The notes beneath the pieces are model-generated. The model did not search any database. It worked only from the letters and a program-made list of their open reading frames with translations, and was not told where the DNA came from. The translations under genes and the position numbers were made by a program. Positions 1 to 12,060 of a DNA stretch of 64,000 nt are shown here, in pieces. Source of the stretch: Lethocerus indicus (taxonomy: Eukaryota; Arthropoda; Insecta; Hemiptera; Belostomatidae); contig JACDQD010000004.1 in NCBI GenBank assembly GCA_019843655.1, positions 5,518,001 through 5,582,000 of the forward strand, read 5' to 3'. Numbering within the stretch: the stretch's first letter is position 1; every line of letters begins with the position of its first letter.

Positions 1-617
1 AACGGAGTCAGTGCTTGGCCAAACTTAGTGCGCTTCACTCGTCGGCCCAGTCGCTGACACTCTACCTCTAGCAGTGTATACATTCTAGCAATCCCACATC
101 ACCCCTCCCCGTCCATTCTGCACTTCTTCACCGGAATTCCTACTGCGGTTGGAACGGAATGAAACTCTCCTAAGGTATGTGCTGTTTTCGAATGGTATTT
201 CTTTGCAATAATTAATCGTCCCTTCTCAAATTCCTCTCGTCTGATGTAGGCCGGGAGCACAGGTGATAGACCTGTTCTAATACACATAAGATATCTACAT
301 AACTTATTTCATAATTTATGAAGGGTGACGATTTTTATTTCACTGTATACATTTTCATTTGTACTGTAGAACGGCAGATTTACGAGTACTAATATCATCC
401 AATAATAATATCTGAAGTATCAAAATTCAGCACCATACATTTCTTTCTGATATTCGCCCGTGTGGTCTTTTATATAATCTCTGCACTCAGTATGCGATAC
501 CGTACATATATCGGTAAAAATATCCGCGGTGGCATTTTTTATATTCGTGGCGGGGACAAATATGCAGGTCTCAAAATGTTGTGTTCTGTCTCCACTCGCT
601 GGTTTTGTCTCTGTGTG

Positions 618-619
<2 letters not shown>

Positions 620-659
<40 letters not shown>
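620..659. repeat. (TA)n microsatellite
   Basis: About 20 TA units. It produces meaningless Tyr-Ile frames on both strands. Confidence 0.98.
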
Positions 660-662
<3 letters not shown>

Positions 663-1795
663 ATACACATACATAAACATGGTTGAATTTTGTTTCATAT
701 TAATCTGTATATAATTTCGGACGCTAACACCAGATCTATTACGGACGAAATCAGAATTACTATACTCCATTACTTCACACCACCCTAGAATTTAATCCTT
801 TCTCAGTTAGTCGCGGCCGAAATGGAAGTTAGAATGGACCGGCTTCTGAAATTCATTCTGCCATTTTACTTATAACTAACACATTCGGTTTATTTTAACA
901 GTTTTCACAAAAAACAATGTATAAGGCTGTTGACCGTGAAGTGTGGTTAATGACTCAGAAAGCCACCGACCTCTGCCATTTGTTATCTTGGCCACAACTT
1001 GAGGAAGTTATTAGATTGCAGTTAGGCTGACGAATTGGAAACAGTAATTCGTAAAAATGTATACAACTAATAATAAACTATCAATGTGTGTTGTTCACTG
1101 TAGTATGTAAAATAAGGTTTTTTAGGAATTTGGAAGAGAAATAAATAATAATTTCAGACTAAATATTATGACAATTTATCAAATATTAGCGATATGCAGT
1201 AACGTTTTTCCTAGATTAGTAATTTTATAATTTTTTCTTTATGCGCTCTGTAATTATTCTTTCTGAAGATAAGACAGTCGTGTGCTTATCAAAGTTAAAA
1301 TATGCGCCTGGTGTAGACATTTCAATAATTAAACGGAACTGATTTTCGATAAGATTTTCGATTCTAGCGTCGACGAGGCACAAAATTATTGAGCAAACTG
1401 TATTTTTAATATTATTCCTAGATTACAAGGGTAACGGTTTTGATATTTTATGTCGCCGATTTATCTTGTATTTAATTACATAAGTAAAGTGCTATATATC
1501 CTACGGTAAAAATAAATATAAATACGTAAACTGCGTTATTAAGCGTGAGTGTTAGATATATTTACCCTATTGGTTTCGCTTATCGGCTGTTGTTTGCAAA
1601 TAATGAAACCGGAACACATCGTTCTTAATTATCTATATCGGTAACGTAAAATAAATCATATTAGTATCATTCCTGCGGTTCTTAAAGAATATCTCCCCAT
1701 TTCCGTTTCATGATCGGCGTGGGTACATGATGGTCTGGGAATTTAACAATTTTGTATTGAGCTATGAGAGGAAGTATTTTATATACATATATACA

Positions 1796-1798
<3 letters not shown>

Positions 1799-1837
<39 letters not shown>
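1799..1837. repeat. (TA)n microsatellite
   Basis: About 19 uninterrupted TA units preceded by imperfect ATACAT repeats. Confidence 0.98.
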
Positions 1838-1841
<4 letters not shown>

Positions 1842-2339
1842 AAATATACATATGTGGAATGAATCATATGTACCACCTCGCAGTCCCTTATGACTTTATT
1901 ATATAATGGTATTGGATTACAGGATGCTTACGACATGCACTGTAGTAGGTTGAATAATCAACGACATCTGCAGTTTGTAGGTTTATTATTGTTATTGGTA
2001 ATAACAATTGATATTTTTTGTTTTCACTGAAAATATGTGTTACTAATAAATTATGAAGCTAATTGTAACCGTTGGCCAATGTTTATTTTTCTATATTTTA
2101 AATGATAGACTCTAAACAAAAAACTTCATTGTAATGAGTAGTTCTTTAAAGATGTTAATCGGTGAGTAAACATTAGTAACAGAAATAATCATTTTATCAC
2201 ACCAATCGTACAACAAAGATATTTTTTAAGTAATACAAATTATATATTTTTTATATTTTGGTCGGCTGTATGGAATATACACTTACAATTTTAATTAATT
2301 ACTTTTTAAAATTATTATATTCTTTCCTATTGCATTATT

Positions 2340-2760
2340 TTAACACTCCAGTGCGGTGTGATGGACTACGAGAACGGCATGGAAGCGCGGGGCATGCACG
2401 GGGTGCATTCGGGGTCGTTGACTCGCAAATATATTTTTTCTTCTTCCAATTTATATTTACGATGGCGTTTCCGAGATATGACCGTTTTCGGTCAAAGGCG
2501 TGGGTCGGCCGGTCGGTGAGTAATTCTTGACCCCTTGGTTGTTTAGCTCTAATTATGCGGAACTGGGACTGGCGTTCAGCGGCCTCCCCGATCCCTTCCA
2601 GTCTCCCCCGGCCCTTCCGGCTGGGCTTGAATTGCAAATATTCACCCGATTAGATTTTTATTCGGCCCGACCGGTCGTGTTCCGCCAGGAGGGTTTGTTG
2701 TAGACAGCAAACCTCCAATCTGTTAGGCGTGGGCATCAGTTTAATGCGCCTATTCCTTAA
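2340..2760. promoter_or_regulatory. CpG-rich island
   Basis: A G+C-rich block in AT-rich surroundings with GAATTGCAAATATTC (POU octamer-like), CGATTAGATTTTTAT (homeodomain-like) and C-rich words. It also contains the unverified exon at 2462. Probably regulatory; a first exon is possible. Confidence 0.3.
2462..2515 (+). CDS. candidate first coding exon in a CpG-rich island, unverified
   Basis: Inside the CpG-rich island at 2.34-2.76 kb an ATG in good context (acgATGGCG) opens 18 codons, MAFPRYDRFRSKAWVGRS, ending exactly at tcg|gtgagt. The phase-0 end would fit the PDZ exon or the candidates at 23121 and 41065. A second, longer ATG frame starts at 2361 (MDYENGMEARG...) in another phase, so the island is open in several frames, as GC-rich DNA often is. 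No family match; low confidence. Confidence 0.14.
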
Positions 2761-3259
2761 GTGGAGTAATTTTCGAACTTAATTTCGATTCAGTTATTTG
2801 ATTTAAAGAAATTCAACTCCAAATACCCTAGATGTAAAGCGATTAAGGGAGTATGTAATTAAGCATTCCCCAATATTATTACTGTTGGTGTGTCTGATTA
2901 ATGATGCATTTGTGCCACTTAAGATTAATGCTGCATCTTCCTTGCTAGTTTATTACAGTATATGGGGTCCCTAGAATACATTCGGTATACTGATATATGT
3001 ATAGATGAAAGTTTATTGGTTTGTGAGCATATATAATAATAATAATTGGACGGTATTAACTAAAATTATATTTTTACATACATTTTAATACAAAATTATA
3101 CTTTTTTTTTCTTTTAACACATATTAAAACTTCTAGTACTCCTTCGTTTATAAAATGAAAAACAGCAAAAAATCTTAATTAGTTTCTGTCCGACAATATA
3201 TAGTGTAGGGCATTGTCAAGTGCATACTTTTTCCAATGTCTCAAAAAGTTGTCACGTAA

Positions 3260-3440
3260 TAAGAGATTTCTTTACTGGCCGCGGCGGGGAAGGGGTCGGA
3301 TAAATTCGGATTTGTCGGAGGAAGTAAAAGTAGAACCCCGCCTGCTGTTTCCTTAACAACGTTTTCCCATTCGGGTCAAAAGAATTCTGCGGGGAAAATA
3401 TTCTTAGGTTTCTTCGTCCGGTGTACAAAAAACCCGTGAG
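3260..3440. promoter_or_regulatory. small CpG-rich island
   Basis: GGCCGCGGCGGGGAAGGGG followed by CpG-rich sequence to 3430; no coding frame. Confidence 0.2.
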
Positions 3441-4224
3441 GGAAAGTGAGAGAGACTTGGAATATTGCAGACTCAGTTATTGCGTCAAAACAAAGTCAGT
3501 CTAGTGTGTTATGTTTTATCCGGCAGTTTCTTTCAGGAATCCAAGATGATGTTATTACTAAGGTGTTTGAGTGATAGAGAGTTATCGAGAAATTTAACAA
3601 ATCTTAATCATTGTAATTGTACGTAAAGTGTCCTTTTGTAAATTATCTTTACACTTTTTGTTAGTGTTCGTCATTGGTCATTTCGAGTTTTGATATCATT
3701 CTAGTACCTGATAGCGGCGCCAAGTAGATAAGGATAAGGTTCGATTGTTCTTCGGTCGGTCTATAGCTAATTATTTGACGTTTGCTTTGTCATTTTCAAA
3801 ATATTCACGTCTAATTACAAAGACGTTTGTGTTCATTCTTCCACCGAATACGTTTAATTATCACCGTTATGATTACCTTGATTATTGCAACATATACGAA
3901 GGCATCTAAGAATGTTCCTTTTTAATGAGATATAACGTCTTTTAAAGGTTAAATAAATCCCATTTCTGAAAAAACTATATATATTGTCTGTAAATTGAAC
4001 AAGCCATTGTAATGGTAAGGATATCTACACGTTTTTCTCGGGCTTGGGCCACCAAAATATCTTGGGCGGGAGCCCAATAATTAATCGCAGAAAAAAGTGA
4101 AGAAAAATAGAATACGTTCAAACGTATGAAATATAAAAGATAATAGTGTTTCGTTTAGGTTCAAATTAGAAACTAAAAAGAATTCTATGTAAACCGAATG
4201 TCTTTTTAATTCCTGACGTTCGTC

Positions 4225-4680
4225 CTATTTTTTAGCGTACGTTAGGTAATCCGTTTGAGTGGGAGGGGGTATCCGCATTGTACCCCTCCTACCATCGGCG
4301 GCGGTTGTTGGATCAATGGTCCGTCTCTCCGGTGGAGGGGTTGCGTCCGGGTATGAATCACCGGCAGCATGAGTGAGAGGATGAAAGGGGGGTGAGAAGC
4401 CGGCCTCCTGTGTTTTTGCGCGAATCAGAGCGAGGGGGTGTTTCAATGCGTGTATGTGCGTGCGCTTAAGGGAGTGGGGATGAATGGGTTTTGGCCGAAG
4501 AGAGAGAGAGAGAGAGAGTGAGAGATAGAGAGAGAGTGAGAGAGAGCGACTGAGAGAGGGGGATGTTGGTGAGAGGAAGGGATGGAAGGGCAGGACCCCC
4601 CCCTAGAGATGAGTCACCCCCGTTATCGACCGCCTCACCCTCTACTCCCTCTCTACCACACCTCTTCCCTTTGTATTATG
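4225..4680. promoter_or_regulatory. G-rich island passing from purine to pyrimidine tract
   Basis: G-rich sequence (4260-4480), the GA tract, then a switch near 4600 to a C/T-rich stretch (CCTCACCCTCTACTCCC). The two arms are partly complementary, so an imperfect hairpin is possible. Confidence 0.25.
4499..4559 (+). repeat. (GA)n purine tract
   Basis: GA dinucleotides with occasional T or C interruptions, inside a G+C-rich block. GAGAG is the core site for GAGA-type factors in insects. Confidence 0.95.
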
Positions 4681-5269
4681 GAAGTCGCTCTTTTATTTTT
4701 TTAACTTCACGTACTTTTGGCTTTTAAGTTCTGAAAAGGATCGAGCTGTTAAAGCGGCGTAAGTTCTTTTAAGTTACAGTAAAATATAATTTCCAGTTTT
4801 CTTAGATATTTTAAAATTATATCTAAGCATTCCACGAACGATCGTCTCATAATACAATTTGTCATTTTTTCAATCTGATAATATTATTAAGAACAATTTA
4901 CTCTAAATGTCATTCCATGTTAAACCATTTCATTTTGAATTCCATAATGAATAATGTAGTACCGAACGTGTTATACCTCCAATTGATTTATTTTGAAAGA
5001 AGTATTTCACAAATTACTTGAATTTCAGAAAAAATAATATTTTAAAAGTTTTTTCTTAATTTTATTATATCCCTTTTCCTGCAAGACGAATAAAAATATA
5101 CCGAATCTAAAAGTTGAATTGGGAACAAAAATTGATTCTAATTTTTGAATTTTTGCGATTTTCATCGCAGATGGAAATCATCCTAGATCAGGAATTTTTA
5201 AAAAGTAAAAAAGTAGGAGTGTTAAGTTTGAGAAGGGGGACCTTATTATAGAGCTTATTTTCGAAACGC

Positions 5270-5480
5270 TCTCAATTACTCGACGGTTTGGTGGAAGGGA
5301 GCAGGCCTTTGCGTGTCCGGCTCTCGGATATTTTTCACCGTCCCAGGAATTCGAGGCAAACACATTTTTGGCACGTTCCTTCCCAGTCGTTCGTCATTCT
5401 CGCCGGGAGGATATCGGACGCGGGACTGTGAGGACATATTAGCGTCAATTCTCGTGCGTATTAAAAACATATCTGACGTT
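5270..5480. promoter_or_regulatory. CpG-rich island next to MITE-like element
   Basis: CpG-rich block open in several frames on both strands, which argues for composition rather than coding. Confidence 0.18.
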
Positions 5481-5591
5481 AGAAATCTTCAAGGTTTCAA
5501 ACATTTCCTCCCATCATTACAAAACTTCCCATTGTTTATACTGCGTTGGGATTTTGATTAACGTGAAACGACTTCAAAAATAGTAATATAC

Positions 5592-6036
5592 AGAGTAGAA
5601 CAAAAGTAAATCCAAATCTTTTTTTAACTGTTTTATGGGATCAATTGATACATGTGTTTATTTCCGCGTGTTAGTCCCGACAAAGAAACCACCCAGTGAT
5701 GGCGCTTTTAAAAATCCAAATCTAAAAAAAATATTTAATTCTTGCAATATTTTTTTAACATTCATTAGAAAGTGGTGAAGAGGATTGTAGTGTCAGTAAC
5801 CATAGTCAACGTTTGTTTGATTTTGACGGTTTAAGGCGATTCAGAAATTTGACTTTCGAAGATATGTACGCAGCCCTACCACCACGACGCACTCGAGCTC
5901 TGGAAATCGATTTTTTTTTAGGGAAACCCTTAACTCTGTTCAGTCGTATACCGCACACATTCATTGGGTAAAAAATATCTACCCTGTGGCGAGAATATAA
6001 TATTTTTATACCGTGTTTCTTTTGTACTCTACTAAG
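5592..6036. mobile_element. MITE-like or decayed Tc1/mariner-type element
   Basis: The left end, after TA, reads CAGAGTAGAACAAAAGTAAA; the right end, read on the other strand, contains AGTAGAGTACAAAAGAAA. These share AGTAGA and ACAAAAG with a two-base gap, a plausible diverged terminal inverted repeat. TA target preference and CAG...ACAAAAGTA ends recall Tc1/mariner elements. Between them, 5762-5970 holds a + frame of about 69 codons without a start codon (containing RRFRNLTFEDMYAALPPRR) that I cannot assign. Total length about 445 bases. Ends are not exact. Confidence 0.3.
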
Positions 6037-6610
6037 GGAAAATATTGACTAGAACAAGATCCGCCCTGATAGGGCAGAAAGTTGAGTTGACATTTTTTAA
6101 CCGCATATAATCCTAAGCATGCGACTACCGTCTATTAGAAGTACTATTTCGGTAGTAATAGAGTGTGAATTATTTTATTGGACGGGTTAGGAACGTTACA
6201 ATCAACAACATACGTCTAATGATCGAAGAAAACATTTTAAGCGTTAGTGTGCAAGAAGGTCGGTTGAACTCTTCCAGTAGTATTAAACGAAGAGGAAGTC
6301 AGTGTATAACGTAGATTTCGTGTTTCTTGTTATTGTTTTTTTTCAATGAAACAAAATGTTTCAAATGTGTTTCATGTTTATTTTTATTTATTTTATAAAT
6401 TGTTACATTTTATTCTCCGGACACGAGAGAATGAGCATCAACGAATTTTTAAAATTAATACACCGAGGCAAGAAAGGCAAAAAGACGGTTGTAATAGAGA
6501 ACATGGAAATTTTCAAGAGCAAACAAAGCAACATAATAACGAAAACATAAATTCCCAATGTGATGTTAAATACGCCCCACTGATACTACTAAACAATCTC
6601 TCACCCCCCC

Positions 6611-6644
6611 TATATATGTATATATGTATATATATATATTTTTT

Positions 6645-6692
<48 letters not shown>
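6611..6692. repeat. compound (TA)n microsatellite
   Basis: TA arrays with TG variants, interrupted by a T-run. Confidence 0.97.
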
Positions 6693-6695
<3 letters not shown>

Positions 6696-8512
6696 CCGAT
6701 AAAGACTTATGCCGATTAATAAAATCCCTCCCAATCCAAAGAAGACAAACAACATCCCAAAACACAAATGGCCAGCAGCCAAAACCGGTCTAGCAAAAGA
6801 CCAAAACAGCGAGAGACGAGAGAAACACACGAAATCTACGGCATTCCAACCCCTCCCAGACCACAAAACAGGTATTCTAAACTAGTCAGTGTATAATTTG
6901 CGATGGAAGTGCGTATTATTGGCAGTCCGACTTTTTTCAATTTCTTGCAATCGATAATCGGCCCCTTGAGGATTTGAGGTCCGTAAATAAGAATCGGCCA
7001 AGGACTTCCATTGTTTAGCGAACACTGGTGGGAGAACGTCACCAAAAAAGGAACCTGGGATTCGATCTCGTACCCGCTTCGGTAAAAGGTCCTTTGATTC
7101 TTCTTGACTTGATAGTGAAGCCGAATTCTGTGACACTACGGTTTTTGACACTCTTTTTATATTCCTATCGGTTGGCAGTATATAGTTTGAATTAAGCCAC
7201 ACGAGGTCCTGTAATTCGCTATTGACAGGCATTTTTCTCTTATTAACAATTTCGCCTCGATAATCAGATGTAGGGAACGCGGGTTGCTACAACATTCCCG
7301 TCGATTGTAGCACATCCCGTGGATGTGTACGTGCATCCAGATAGCCTAAAGGGTGGATCGGTGCAGTACAACGAATACAACTCGCTTTGTTTTCTAACTC
7401 CCAGTGTCTTAATCGGGAATTATGTAAAAGACTGTTATGCGCGGTTTGGTGGACTGGTTTCACAAGTAGCGGACCGTTTTAGTTTCAGAAATTGCTTCGC
7501 GGTTGGCTGATCGCTCGGCACTAGACTTAAAGATTCAGATAAAGAAAATATATTCTTTTTCACTACAAGAAAAAATCGCCGCTTTCCGTCAACTGCTAAT
7601 CACGGTTGCGGAAATCCCTTTTCATATTTCTGCCACTCGCTAGTATTTATAAACTCACTAACAGACTTACCTGTGGTGTTCTAAAGGAAAATAATATACC
7701 TGAGGTAGACAACTGATTTGAAAAGGGGCTATCATCATTAATTCCTAGGTTCATTTTCTTTTTCCTTATTTGACTGAATAGGCCAGTGGATACAGAACAT
7801 GGCGCCTGAAATTCCAAACCCTTGGTCCACATACGTTTAAATTCCGAAAATGGCTTTTTATTATTGTAATTATTATTGTTAATACTAGTTATAGATCACC
7901 CTAGTTTCTTTACTTACACTAGTATCCTAGTTATAGTAACCTGTGGTTATTAATATTGTCTTTTTAAAATATTTCATTCTTGCAATCGTCTTGTTATTTA
8001 TTTGGGGTGTAATGTAGTGTATTAGGTTTTCGCTTGTTATGCATAACGGTTGTCCTTCATTTACTGCTGTGTAAAATTGTTACAACTGTTGTATGTCAAA
8101 TTGTATGCTTTAAAAGTACGTAGAGTTGCCAATAGAGCTCTAAATTCCAATATCTTGTTTCATATTCTTGTGGCATATTTACCGACGTTGAGCATACACT
8201 GTTGTATGGAGGCATGAAATGTATTAAATTGAACCGTCAATTTTATATCGGTAAATATGTACCAATGATACGTTATCGTTTTATTATTTTCGACCTGATT
8301 GAAAATCATATACCTATGAGAGAACTTGATTATTGGATTCGGATTACACAATTAAAAGTCGCTAGGGGAAACCTCCCAAGGTTAGTCGGGAAACCCCATT
8401 CGAGAAGATTATGTAAATAATGAAAATACTTTTATTATGATAGTTGAACGTGCACAGAACTTAGGTAATGGGAGTTGATATTTTTGTGTATATACTGGTC
8501 ATTATTATATAA

Positions 8513-8560
8513 ATATATATGTACATATATATATATATATAATATAATTATTATATATTA
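8513..8560. repeat. imperfect (TA)n microsatellite
   Basis: TA-rich tract with GTACAT interruption, followed by further A/T palindromic sequence. Confidence 0.9.
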
Positions 8561-9504
8561 CATATAATTTTATGTATATCATTGTTTTTATTGTAAATAT
8601 GATAAGGTAAACGTTTAACACCTTTGTAACATCTATTAATTTTTTACTATACGTTCTTTGAAATAGAATTACAATTTTAACTCTGTAACAGACAATAAAA
8701 ATGCTAAACGTTTACTTATAAAATATGGTGTATTCTTTCAGTGCGTGCTTTGACATGCCTATAATTATCATTTAAATTATATACTTTTTTAGAATTCAAA
8801 TTCCAAAGGAATTTTAAACTTTCTTTCTCTCGAATAGAACGTTTGTCTGTAGAATTAGAACCGTCCATTAGAAATCTCACTACACTCCTATATCTCTTTA
8901 ATAACTATTATAAGGCATTTAGGGGAGAATAAAACCTTGCCTATAAAAGGTGGATCTTTTTTTTTCATTTATACTTGTCTATCCTTTAAAAACTATCAAA
9001 TTCGGTTCTTAAAATGCCATTACGACTAATATTATACCATTAGTTGGAATGGGATTTTTTTTCTCTTGCGTATCGTAAAAAATGTTCTCGTCCTAGAAAC
9101 GTGTGATAGTTAAAACACGGTAATTTACGTAGAGGATATAGTAATAGGACGGTCACGATCGGAGAAAGTTTTCGTTATACCCAGGTTTTTTTCCTCTCTC
9201 GAATGATTGGCCGTTTTATTTTTGGATTTTCGACTTTCCTCCGACTATGGAAAGTCAGTCTCGTATTTCCTTTTTTTCCTAGTCACCTTTCGAAGCGTGA
9301 AACATGAATTTATGACATTATACCGTAAAATGTAACGAAAATATTAATTCGTATTTTATTAGAACAGGAATCACTCGAATTTGTTATTTTCTAGAATATT
9401 TGTGTGTGTTTTAATGTGCTTGTAATGATGTTGGACAATTTTGTATTCATACATTTTTTCCTTTAGAGGGGAACATATCATTTCGCCGAACACTTATTAC
9501 AACA

Positions 9505-9556
<52 letters not shown>
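9505..9556. repeat. (TA)n microsatellite
   Basis: About 25 TA units with one phase break. Confidence 0.98.
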
Positions 9557-9558
<2 letters not shown>

Positions 9559-9599
9559 AAGCTTCTACTGAATTAAAAGTTGAATGAACAAAGTTGTTG

Positions 9600-9960
9600 A
9601 AAGCAGTTTACGTGCATGAACAGACAGAGGGTGGGCTGGCACCCGATGATATTGTTCAATTGTGTCTGTTTATAATGGTGAGTTTGTGTAGGTTTGTGTA
9701 ATGGTGAGTGGGGGAGGGGGGTGAGCGCGCGTGTGTAAGGTGGATGTTCATGTTAGCCCTGGCACTGTGGGGGATTATATCTGGTCCTTTTCAAGAGACT
9801 CACGCCCCACCCGGTGGCCTGGTGGTTGGGCCGTCTGTCTACTTAGGTCCCGGTGCCGACATACCGTCCAGTTCTCAACCCGATTTCAACTGACCGTATT
9901 TCCCGGCATTTATTGCCGGCAGGTACCCGAGTTGCCGAAAATAATAAAAATATGAGAATA
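9600..9960. promoter_or_regulatory. CpG-rich island with hairpin
   Basis: Contains a short direct duplication of GTTTGTGTA (9681-9700), a G-rich run, and a perfect 6-bp hairpin CCGGCA-TTTAT-TGCCGG near 9903. Two overlapping + frames are not convincing. Confidence 0.2.
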
Positions 9961-10489
9961 ATAAATAAGTCAGGGTGCGAACAACACAACTGCGGATTTA
10001 GATGGGCACTGTAGTGTCGTAGAACATTCAGTGCACTTTGTGAAGGAACAGGAAGAGATTGCCCCGTTCTTCTGAAGATGCCGAGTCCTTGGCACTGGGG
10101 TACTTGATACTAGGGATCTTTCCGAATTCTGAAATTGAAATAATCCTTTAAATTTATTTTTAATAAATACGATGGACAATGGACCCTGATACATTCGCAG
10201 ACATTCTTCAAGTTTCCAGTACATAATTACACTTTGCTAATTATAATTTCGATATTTATTCCCGTAAAATAGATTATGAAATTTAATTTTAAAAGTCAAA
10301 CTGTACAACAACAAAATAGACAATGAATGTCGGTTTCTCTCCCATTTCCCGAAAGAGACCATTAACTAAGAGATTAAGTGAAAAAGGTACAGGTCCGAAA
10401 ACGAGACGTTCACTCGAGTCATAATTTTCCCGTCCTTTTTCCTTTTCATACTTCTCCCATCCTAAAATTACCCGTTGCTAATTTATTCT

Positions 10490-10930
10490 GTTGTCCGCGT
10501 ACTGAAGGCCGATTGCGGCTCTTTCGGGGCGCCGGACGTCGCCTTCCATACGAGAATGCAACAGTAATATACAATGAATTAGAGTGTTAAGGGGTCGAGC
10601 CCGCGGGGTACATTCGAGGTGGGCGTCGGGCCGTGATTGTTGTTTATACTCGGGCCCGACCGAGAGAGATGATGGATGGCCGCCTTTATACGCTTTATGG
10701 TTCAAAATGGTCCGCCCTCGGGGACCCCGCCGCTAAGAAATGGACCGGACAAAACGTAAAAGACGTCTCGGAGAGAGAAAACTGTGAGCACGTGCCGTCG
10801 ACCGGGCGACATCTTAGGCAGGATAAACAAGAAAAAAGAAAGAAATTCTGGAAAACGATCCGAAGTGTGTACGAGGTTTAACAGCGAAGTAGACGAGTGA
10901 AGTATTTCCGTCTGGGAAAGCCCGGGATGA
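10490..10930. promoter_or_regulatory. CpG-rich island with GAGA and Pho/YY1-like sites
   Basis: The block includes CGAGAGAGAT (10661) immediately before ATGGCCGCCT (10676-10685), then TTTATACG and CTTTATGG (Abd-B/Cad-like), GAGAGAG (10772) and CACGTG-like GCACGTGCCG. GAGA plus Pho/YY1 cores together are features of Polycomb response elements. An 82-codon + frame here is probably a by-product of base composition. Confidence 0.33.
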
Positions 10931-12002
10931 TATCTAACGGGCGAAATATAACCGATATATAAACCGAAATATAACAGATTGTGATTTGAGCCGAAGCTTA
11001 CGGCAACTGCTTTTAACCGAAATTGAATGAATGGATGTTTAACGCTTCTCAAAAACATTCCGTTGTTAGTGCCACTAATTCTTTCCTGCTTCTTCGAGAA
11101 CCTATTTTGCTCTATTAACCCCTATCTAGGACATTCGTAATAAATTTTTTCTAATGATAAAATATGGAACGTCATGATTTGACCTTCTGTTTCTTATCCC
11201 TTTAGAGCTTCTACGTGCTTACGCATAAATAATTGGATATCGACAGAAATTTTTATTCGTTACATATTTTTCTGTTCGTAGCATATGTGAAAAAGGCTTT
11301 ATTCTTAAATAATCATAAAAAGCAATATGAAATGATTTGTTCTTATTAAGTATTATAAAATATGTAAACTAAGGTATCTGTTTATTGTATGTAAATATGA
11401 ACCAGCAGACTCAAGAGACTAGTTGGATGAAATATACTGTATTACATAGTTAGCATGAAGGAGGGAGTATACCGCGTGTAATGTACTTAGCATTCCAGAT
11501 ATTTGGATTACATCATCAGTGTTAGGGGTAATAAAGAGATAACCAAGGTGTAGCAGATTGTCGGCTATGCAGTGTCCGACCAATATTGGATTATTATCTT
11601 GATGAACCCCACAGTTCAAGTGCACACCTTTATCTGATATGATCTTCTTTCTTTAGGGAACTATTAAAATCAAAGACCTTGGAATGACGGAGGAAAACAC
11701 CTCTACTTATATCCATTACGTTCGTTCTCTTCGATTTCCTTAGTTTAGCAGTATACATATCAAATGAAATATCGATTACCTATATCGAAAGTGTTTTTAC
11801 ATTATATTTTTTATTCATTCAAATGGCTCAAGTTCAGAAACCAATATTTATTTTTCCATTTCCAATTGCTAATTTACATGATTTTTGATGTTCCGATATG
11901 TGTATTCCGTTTTTCTATTTGTAATTTTTAATTTTATTTCTGCAAGTCTGTTGTTTTAATTATAATAGTGATAGTAATACGAATACATACATTTACATGT
12001 AT

Positions 12003-12060
<58 letters not shown>

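Larger units (their letters stand above)
1..2339. other. AT-rich non-coding
   Basis: Apart from two TA arrays and a moderately CpG-rich first 290 bases, I see nothing. The minus frame at 99-287 has no recognisable content. Confidence 0.6.
6037..9599. other. non-coding stretch with weak minus-strand splice signals
   Basis: Contains TA arrays and two protein-like but unassigned minus frames (6882-7232 and 7647-7832). The second ends in a perfect CAG|GTAAGT donor on the minus strand at 7670/7669. Nothing is recognised by family. Confidence 0.5.

Noticed and set aside
420..770. 116-codon minus frame with Tyr-Ile repeats
   Set aside because: It is the translation of the (TA)n array and its flanks; the same applies to frames at 462, 1682, 6346, 6513 and 43051.
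6882..7232. Minus frame of 116 codons with GGTACGAGATCGAATCCC, first read as a SINE B-box
   Set aside because: No A-box at a suitable distance, no recognisable protein, and a frame of this length is expected several times by chance.
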